NCBI RefSeq assembly: GCF_021028955.1
Contig: NZ_JAIWPE010000064.1
Coordinates: 62,001-126,000 of the forward strand
Direction of reading: 5' to 3'
DNA length: 64,000 nt
Origin: Salipaludibacillus sp. CUR1
Lineage (GTDB): Bacteria; Bacillota; Bacilli; Bacillales; Salisediminibacteriaceae
A program made the position numbers and the translations under genes. Under the pieces are notes generated by a model that saw nothing but the letters and a program-made list of their open reading frames with translations, did not search any database and had not been told where the DNA came from. How positions within the stretch are numbered: position 1 is the stretch's first letter; every line of letters starts with the position of its first letter. Positions 62,787 through 64,000 of this stretch are shown here, in pieces.

Positions 62787-63512
62787 TTACATTCGATCCA
62801 TGAGTAATGACTCTTTCATCCGGTTGCTATCACCTCCGAAGAGTACTAAATGAGAGTGATGAATCAGGCGATCCACCACTGCCTCTGTCAAAATAGGATC
62901 TCCAAAAACGTGGTTCCACTCACCGAACTGCAAATTTGTTGTAATGATAATACTCCGTTTTTCATAACACAGCGAGATAACCTGGAATAGGAGCTCCGCC
63001 CCTTGTTTATGAAGAGGGATGTACCCTAGTTCATCTAATATCAATAAATCAAGCTTTTCGATTTTTTTGAACAGCTTTGTCAGTGTTCCTTTTTCATTCG
63101 CGTCTAACAACTCATTGGCGAGTGAAGCGACGGTATAGAATTTAACACGTTTGCCAAACTTATTTATGGCATTCATACCGATCAGAGTTGAAAGGAACGT
63201 CTTGCCTGCCCCTACACCCCCATAAAAGATCATATTTTCTTTTGCTTCAATAAAATCTCCAGCTAGAAGCGACTGCTGGGTTAAACCCTGCCCTAATTTT
63301 ACTTCTTTCCAACTAAAAGGCTTGCCGGGTACATTCGGCAACGTTGCCGCCTTTAATAGTAAACTGATTTTACGTTCTTCACGCTGCTCAATTTCATTTT
63401 CAAAGAGTTTCAGTAAATATTCTTCCAGATTCGCAGCTTCCACCTCACGGTAGTGCTCCCGAATCCAACTCAGCTTTAAACGTTTTGCGTATTCCTGAAT
63501 CTGTTCCTGCAT
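62787..63512 (-). CDS. istB: IS21-family helper ATPase IstB
   Basis: A 241-aa AAA+ ATPase that loads and remodels target DNA for the IstA transposase. Walker A is FYGGVGAGKTFLSTLIG (about 96-112), Walker B LLILDELGYIPL (about 157-168), and sensor segment IIITTNLQFGEWNHVFGD. The ATG shares its A with the stop codon of istA. It ends just inside the IS boundary. Confidence 0.94.
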   Translation of the reverse strand: MQEQIQEYAKRLKLSWIREHYREVEAANLEEYLLKLFENEIEQREERKISLLLKAATLPNVPGKPFSWKEVKLGQGLTQQSLLAGDFIEAKENMIFYGGVGAGKTFLSTLIGMNAINKFGKRVKFYTVASLANELLDANEKGTLTKLFKKIEKLDLLILDELGYIPLHKQGAELLFQVISLCYEKRSIIITTNLQFGEWNHVFGDPILTEAVVDRLIHHSHLVLFGGDSNRMKESLLMDRM

Positions 63513-64000
63513 TAAGCCTCCCTCCCTTCCTGATGAAAGAAGGCATTATACTTCGTTATGCCTCGTTCGGCCAGTGGCATTGTGGGTATTGTGCTGTTCA
63601 ACTGCATAGTCTCTCTGTAACCACGTCCATGAATAAGTTGGTGAAAGACTTGCCTAATGGTATCTGAAGAAGGGTGGTGCCACTCAGAGGCCATTTCTAA
63701 TGCCTTATTGGCTGTTTCTAGACTATGCTCTTTCAAAAGGGTTGAGAGTAATTGGAGCGCCTTTTTCTTTTCCTCTAACGTACACGCGTCCAAATAGCTT
63801 TGCCATGTCTGAGGCAGCTGATCATAAAACGTGGTGTATTTAAGTGCATTCGGTCTCTTGGCCATTAAAGATAAATAAGGCTGCCAATTCATAGACTTTG
63901 ATTCATCCCCATATAGCCGTCTATGGCTCACTATAATCTCATAGTGATCCGAAAGGATCTTTACGCTGTTATATGTCACACCCACCACGACTTTCTGATT
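63512..64000 (-). CDS. istA: IS21-family transposase IstA, C-terminal part (cut by window edge)
   Basis: The frame runs in from beyond 64,000 and ends at 63,512. About 162 C-terminal residues are visible: VVGVTYNSVKILSDHYEIIV then HRRLYGDESKSMNWQPYLSL, the C-terminal beta-barrel and tail region of IstA (the DDE core lies outside). It is paired with istB by a 1-nt overlap, which supports the family call. An internal ATG at 63,988 is not the gene start. Confidence 0.9.
   Translation of the reverse strand, partial: NQKVVVGVTYNSVKILSDHYEIIVSHRRLYGDESKSMNWQPYLSLMAKRPNALKYTTFYDQLPQTWQSYLDACTLEEKKKALQLLSTLLKEHSLETANKALEMASEWHHPSSDTIRQVFHQLIHGRGYRETMQLNSTIPTMPLAERGITKYNAFFHQEGREA

Larger units (their letters stand above)
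62745..64000 (-). mobile_element. IS21-family insertion sequence (partial, cut by window end)
   Basis: It contains the istA-istB pair in the TAATG-overlap arrangement typical of IS21. The inner end lies near 62,735-62,760 (TGTATAAAACGGCAAG region), where CpG and GC content return to ordinary values. The other end is outside the window, so terminal repeats and target duplication cannot be checked. Confidence 0.85.

Overview
The window is a chromosomal segment from a low-GC, endospore-forming member of the Bacillaceae. Spore and germination genes (ytxC-like, sspI, gerE, gerM), tRNA-dependent T-box leaders, an L20 leader and gene order very close to Bacillus subtilis support this: thrS-infC-rpmI-rplT-ysdA, ysdB-ysdC, sspI-ysgA-pheST, rnhC-zapA-cvpA-polX-mutS2-yshE, lcfA-fadR-fadB-etfBA-trxA-uvrC, lysC-yslB, sdhCAB-ysmA-gerE, ysmB-racE-gerM-rph-ysnA-ysnB. 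A cbb3-type oxidase, a Ktr-type K+ transporter and a MoxR/DUF58/DUF4129 operon are added to that backbone.

Layout: 1-18.2 kb holds translation genes (thrS, infC, rpmI, rplT, pheST) under RNA-based control, with small membrane proteins, a dUTPase, an M42 aminopeptidase and YitT. 18.2-25.7 kb holds RNase HIII, ZapA, CvpA, PolX and MutS2. 26-36.5 kb is a fatty-acid catabolic block: two tandem acyl-CoA synthetases, FadR, enoyl-CoA hydratase and ETF. A minus-strand cbb3 oxidase cluster lies divergently next to fadR. Perfect or near-perfect FadR-type palindromes lie at the fadR promoter and, 14 kb away, before the ysmA-like thioesterase. 36.7-47 kb holds trxA, uvrC, lysC (with an internal ribosome-binding site for a beta subunit), a K+ channel subunit and sdhCAB. 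47-56.2 kb holds gerE, glcT-RAT-ptsHI (without ptsG), racE, gerM, rph, ysnA and ysnB, then two tRNAs.

From the 3' end of tRNA-Arg (56,495) to an IS21-family element (about 62,745) lies a foreign island: tyrosine recombinase, zinc-ribbon/DUF4145-like protein, small winged-helix protein, serine recombinase, a C5-cytosine DNA methyltransferase, a PD-(D/E)XK endonuclease and a Vsr-like mismatch endonuclease. Reading it line by line I find only three CpG dinucleotides in about 6.2 kb, including none over more than 4 kb. The core genome on one side and the IS on the other are rich in CpG. This CpG desert in an island that carries a cytosine methylation/restriction/Vsr module is the most unusual signal in the window.

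A second unexplained signal is a family of at least six dispersed intergenic elements that pair a GAGGCTG(A/G)GACAAAA-like lead with a CCGRACAAA hairpin and T-run. They sit just after stop codons and probably act as terminators.
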